Shown: positions 13,760 through 14,999 of the stretch, in pieces | Position numbering within the stretch: position 1 is the stretch's first letter | Layout of the letters: each line of letters begins with the position of its first letter | Origin: Anaerolineales bacterium UBA6128 | GTDB taxonomy: Bacteria > Chloroflexota > Anaerolineae > UBA1429 | DNA length: 14,999 bases | Assembly (NCBI GenBank): GCA_002423325.1 | Contig: DIVQ01000083.1 | Coordinates: forward strand, 1-14,999 | Direction of reading: 5' to 3' | The notes under the pieces: model-generated | Seen by the model: the letters and a program-made list of their open reading frames with translations, nothing else | Databases searched by the model: none | What the model was told of the DNA's origin: nothing | Program-made: the position numbers and the translations under genes

Positions 13760-14947
13760 ATGACCGATCAATCGTTCTCGAGCGACTCCCCTTCCCCTAC
13801 GCCAGCCCACAACACGTCCGTCCAGCTAACGCCACTCAGCGATGGCTCGCAGATCACCTTGAACCAGGCTGCTGATCTGATGCTGCGAGATCTCGATCTG
13901 AGTAACCTCACAAAGACTACCTATCGACATGGAGCCAACGCTCTGCTGCGTCACCTGCACGTACGCGATGGCAACGATGCTGCGGCTGACGCATTAGCGC
14001 CCTACCCTATACAGCAGCTCGCGAACGACAGCCTGGCGACTTTTGCTCGCTGGCTGCGCGAGGCCTACCCCGATCCCCGCGCACGCCCGGGCGACGAGGC
14101 AACCACTCAGACCACACGCACGTCGCGCACCTACATGGTAGCTGCGCGAAGGCTGATGAACTGGCTGGATCTGCACGATCTGCTGCCAGCTGGGGTCTCG
14201 TACGAGCGCATGGTGAGGGAAATCGATGCTGGCAGAGGTCAGCGTCGCCAAGGTTATGTTCAGCGACGAACCGACCCCGAAGTGGTTCGCGTGCTGTCAT
14301 ATTATCTACGACAGCCACTGCCAGCGGCGCCTGCCACGGGTCGGCTGATAGTTCTGCGCAATCGTCTTCTCATGGCGATGCTGTACGACACCGGAATGCG
14401 CATCAGCGAAGCCCTGGCTCTATCACGCGAGGATGTGCTCGACGGTCGGGCGCGCAAAGTACGTCTGGTGCGAACAAAGAACGGAAAACCCCGCACTGTG
14501 TTTCTGTCGGAGGACACCAAGCGACTCATTCACGACTATGTTCGGGAACGCACTGATGGCGTGTACGCACCGCTCTTCGCAACCCACGGCCGCGGCAAGT
14601 CGGGCCCTGGAAGGCGAGACGCAGCTATCTCCCCCGCTTACGCATGGCGCTTGGTGAAGGATGCGGCAAAGGCAGAGGGACTCTACGAGAACACGTCGCC
14701 GCACTCTCTGCGCCATCGCAGAGCGCAGGATCTGCTCGATGAAGGCATGCCCCTGGAATGGGTCGCCGCCCTTCTCGGGCACCAACACCCTGACACTACG
14801 CGCGTCGTATACGCCTGGGAGACCGACGAAAACCGTCTTGCGGGCATGGTACAGGAGTATGGGCATGCTCTCTCGGACTTGGTACCGATCGAACCTTCGA
14901 CGTCAGAAGATAACACGGGCGGTGATCGTCAGAAACTGAGCGAGTAA
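13760..14947 (+). CDS. Tyrosine recombinase/integrase (XerC/D-like)
   Basis: A 395-aa site-specific DNA recombinase of the lambda-integrase/Xer superfamily. After a low-complexity Ser/Pro/Thr start (1-30), residues about 33-140 form the SAM-like core-binding domain (LNQAADLMLRDLDLSNLTK onward), and residues about 170-365 the catalytic domain. All active-site residues are visible: R214 (YDTGMRISEAL), K240 (VRTKNGKPR), H315-x2-R318 (HSLRH), H341 (LLGHQHPDTT) and nucleophile Y351 (RVVYAWE). AGGAG (13750-13754) fixes the start. At 395 aa it is longer than the roughly 300-aa XerC/D; the surplus is in the N-terminus, an alanine/proline-rich insert near 100-120 and a polar C-terminal tail. It stands alone with no excisionase, phage gene or tRNA att site nearby, so it could be a host Xer-type enzyme or a remnant or edge of an integrated element. 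Confidence 0.9.
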   Translation: MTDQSFSSDSPSPTPAHNTSVQLTPLSDGSQITLNQAADLMLRDLDLSNLTKTTYRHGANALLRHLHVRDGNDAAADALAPYPIQQLANDSLATFARWLREAYPDPRARPGDEATTQTTRTSRTYMVAARRLMNWLDLHDLLPAGVSYERMVREIDAGRGQRRQGYVQRRTDPEVVRVLSYYLRQPLPAAPATGRLIVLRNRLLMAMLYDTGMRISEALALSREDVLDGRARKVRLVRTKNGKPRTVFLSEDTKRLIHDYVRERTDGVYAPLFATHGRGKSGPGRRDAAISPAYAWRLVKDAAKAEGLYENTSPHSLRHRRAQDLLDEGMPLEWVAALLGHQHPDTTRVVYAWETDENRLAGMVQEYGHALSDLVPIEPSTSEDNTGGDRQKLSE

Positions 14948-14999
14948 ACGCATCCGGCAGTGTGCCTCCCCCTCCCGACGAGCGAAGCCCAGCCAAACA

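Overview
The window is a moderately high-GC bacterial chromosomal segment with compact, Shine-Dalgarno-led genes. Nothing in it fixes the taxon. The combination of a DarA-type cyclic-di-AMP receptor, a bacterial SUI1/eIF1-like protein, zinc-ribbon kinase-like proteins with Ig-like repeats and a helicase/nuclease set split over separate genes makes me favour Chloroflexota (Anaerolineae-like). That is an inference from family distribution, not a marker-gene result.

Left part (1-3896), housekeeping: mtnP (methylthioadenosine salvage) runs forward and converges on a reverse-strand pair, ctpA (membrane-anchored S41 protease) followed 3 bp later by smpB (trans-translation). A perfect 17-bp hairpin separates the convergent ends. 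A divergent promoter pair between 2963 and 3040 drives ctpA leftward and a PhnP-like metallo-beta-lactamase-fold hydrolase rightward.

Centre (3899-9761), the most interesting block: a tight four-gene forward operon. It encodes (1) a 744-aa UvrD/AddB-like protein with an intact Walker A but degraded motifs II, III, V and VI; (2) a 777-aa UvrD-type SF1A helicase with every motif intact but no nuclease domain; (3) a stand-alone 277-aa RecB/AddB-type PD-(D/E)XK nuclease with the four-cysteine pattern of an iron-sulfur nuclease; and (4) a 114-aa SUI1/eIF1-like protein. Genes 1-3 overlap by a few bases. Together they look like an AddAB/AdnAB-type double-strand-break resection machine divided into three polypeptides. 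Its promoter carries a perfect GAAC-N4-GTTC palindrome, the Gram-positive type LexA box, exactly between the -35 and -10 elements, which suggests DNA-damage induction.

Right part (9857-14947): on the reverse strand a 1133-aa protein joins two zinc ribbons, a kinase fold that has lost its HRD aspartate and glycine-rich loop (a pseudokinase) and about seven HYDIN/ASPM-like Ig repeats. It overlaps the darA-like cyclic-di-AMP receptor gene by ATGA, so the two are probably made and used together. Divergent from it is a complete tyrosine recombinase, preceded by a short AT-rich leader. I saw no rRNA, tRNA, CRISPR array, transposase or intergenic gap over 300 bp.
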